DNA of 39,577 bases from an uncultured Porphyromonadaceae bacterium (GTDB lineage: Bacteria > Bacteroidota > Bacteroidia > Bacteroidales > Muribaculaceae): assembly GCA_900541555.1 (NCBI GenBank), contig UQKE01000016.1, forward strand, positions 1 through 39,577, read 5' to 3'. Each line of letters starts with the position of its first letter. Positions within the stretch are counted from its first letter, which is position 1. The position numbers and the translations under genes were made by a program. Positions 38,587 to 39,577 of the stretch are shown piece after piece. Below the pieces are notes generated by a model that saw only the letters and a program-made list of their open reading frames with translations, searched no databases and had not been told where the DNA came from.

Positions 38587-39411
38587 ATGAAACAAATGCA
38601 AAATAAAGGAATTGATTTCAAAGGACAAAGAATTTACATCGGAATCGACGTTCATTTGCGCTCATGGAGCGTCACTGCCATGGCGTTGCCGTATTACAAA
38701 GTCCAATCGACGCTTCCCCCGTCGGCAACCGCCCTGCGGTCGTTTCTCGACTGCCGGTTTCCCCGCGGGGAGTACGTTGCCTGTTACGAAAGCGGCTTCA
38801 CCGGCTTTTCCACGTATTATTCCCTTGTCGCCTGCGGGATAGAATGCCATGTGGTGAACGCCGCGGATGTCCCTTCCACCCAATACGAGTCGGTCATGAA
38901 AACTGACCGCGTCGACTCGATGAAGCTGGCGAGGATGCTGGCATCGGGGACATTCCGCGACGTGTATCCCAGGGCGAAGGAGGAGCTGGACGACAGGGCG
39001 GTGCTCCGGCTCCGGCACAAGACGCAAATGAGGATCACGGGGATGAAGGCGGCCGTCAAGCACATGCTGCATTGCAACGGGGTGGAAATCCCCGAGCGTT
39101 TCGGGCGGAAGCGCACGTATTGGTCGAAGGCTTTCACCGAGTGGCTGCTGTCCGTCGAGCTGCTTTCCCCCACGAACCACTCGATACGGTTCGCCGTCTC
39201 GCAAGTCGAGGCCATGCGGCAGCAGATGCTCTTGATGACGAGGCACATCCGTGAGCTGTCGAGGACGCCGAGGTACTCGGCATTGTTCGAAGCCGTGTAT
39301 TCGGTCCCGGGAGTGGGCGCGCTGACGGCAATGCACTTGATCGGGGAAGTCGGATGCGACGCGGGGCGCTTCCCCGTGCCGCCTCGCAGCCCCCAGGGAG
39401 GCAGGGAATGA
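38587..39411 (+). pseudogene. Truncated IS110-family transposase
   Basis: The predicted 274-residue product has the RuvC-like DEDD domain intact: Asp21 (YIGIDVH), Glu68 (ACYESGFTGF), Asp107 and Asp110 (KTDRVDSMKLA). The C-terminal domain begins with the helix-hairpin-helix SVPGVGALTAMHLIGEVG, then diverges after GRF (near 39372) into PVPPRSPQGGRE and stops. The region with the catalytic serine (F...L..Y.GL.P..SG in relatives) is missing; full proteins have about 320-400 residues. It is therefore probably inactive. GC content is much higher than in neighbouring genes, a sign of recent transfer. Start at 38587 is chosen over an upstream in-frame ATG inside the inverted repeat. Confidence 0.82.
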
Positions 39412-39503
39412 AACGGAATGAGGCGGGAAGGAGCGGAACGGCGCCGAAAGGCAGCCGCCGATGCGCAAGAGGAAAGGCGGCAAGGGGCAAGCCTCCCGAT
39501 GGC

Positions 39504-39546
39504 GCAAAAAAAACAAAAGGCTCCGGAGGTGTCCCTCCGAGGCCTT
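39504..39546 (-). terminator. Leftward intrinsic terminator near the right edge
   Basis: AAGGCTCCGGAGG (39517-39529) pairs with CCTCCGAGGCCTT (39534-39546) with two mismatches. On the minus strand the stem is followed by TTTTGTTTTTTTT (39516-39506 region). It should end a minus-strand transcript coming from beyond position 39577. No other gene is seen in 39412-39577. Confidence 0.7.
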
Positions 39547-39577
39547 CCCTTCTACGGGGGCGGCGCCCTGCTCTCCC

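Larger units (their letters stand above)
38587..39577. mobile_element. GC-rich IS110-derived insertion, right part uncertain
   Basis: From about 38660 the GC content rises sharply and stays high to the window end, unlike the rest. It contains the truncated transposase and 166 bp (39412-39577) without a recognised gene except a leftward terminator. The right boundary is outside the window. It also contains both CCWGG sites found in the whole window (38969-38973, 39393-39397). Confidence 0.6.

Noticed and set aside
38662..39516. 284-codon minus-strand reading opposite the transposase
   Set aside because: High GC makes long shadow frames; Pro/Arg/His-rich composition and no family features. The leftward terminator at 39504-39546 lies inside its 5' end.

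Overview
The window is chromosomal DNA of a member of the order Bacteroidales (Bacteroidota). The evidence is many promoters with the Bacteroidetes -7 box TAnnTTTG, a TonB-dependent receptor with an N-terminal carboxypeptidase-regulatory-like domain, an RprX/RprY two-component pair, a TamB protein, Bacteroidetes-type lipoproteins, and anaerobic thiazole synthesis through ThiH. A genus cannot be fixed by eye; a gut Bacteroidales such as a Muribaculaceae-like lineage is a reasonable guess.

Layout. Positions 1-6136 hold a TPP-riboswitch-controlled thiamine operon: thiD, thiS, a TenI/ThiE-like gene, thiE, thiG, thiC, thiH and a strong terminator. Its promoter lies inside a 62-bp element that recurs, inverted, 20 kb away. 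Positions 6168-6463 encode a long structured RNA with its own promoter and T-tract, resembling 6S RNA. A PD-(D/E)XK nuclease-like gene and a lipoprotein gene follow. Initiator tRNA-fMet is on the minus strand at 7923-7994. Positions 8000-10660 carry a TetR regulator, a ketoacyl-ACP synthase III and a FabG-like reductase, with palindromes upstream. A DHH phosphoesterase, a DUF4827-like lipoprotein, GlmM, a TonB-dependent receptor and a convergent alpha/beta hydrolase follow, to 17345.

Positions 17500-20134 are an AT-rich defence insertion: an HNH endonuclease gene facing a type II restriction-modification operon (MvaI/BcnI-type endonuclease and a TSPPY-type methyltransferase). The methyltransferase is preceded by three tandem 76-bp units, each carrying a TATATTTG promoter box. 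By manual reading CCWGG, the MvaI site, is absent from the first 38.9 kb and occurs only inside the foreign-looking IS110 sequence at the right end, while CCSGG is readily found. This suggests both the specificity of the system and a long history of restriction pressure.

RprY/RprX (20233-22427) is followed by divergent tamB, a Dabb protein, an ABC-F ATPase with a degenerate second domain, a decayed small gene, two beta-barrel outer-membrane proteins and priA. A four-gene minus-strand glycosyltransferase operon (33663-38464: ArnT-like, GT9, GT1-like, GT2-like) joined by 4-bp overlaps probably builds LPS or another surface glycan. The window ends in a GC-rich, C-terminally truncated IS110-family transposase and a leftward terminator belonging to something beyond the right edge.
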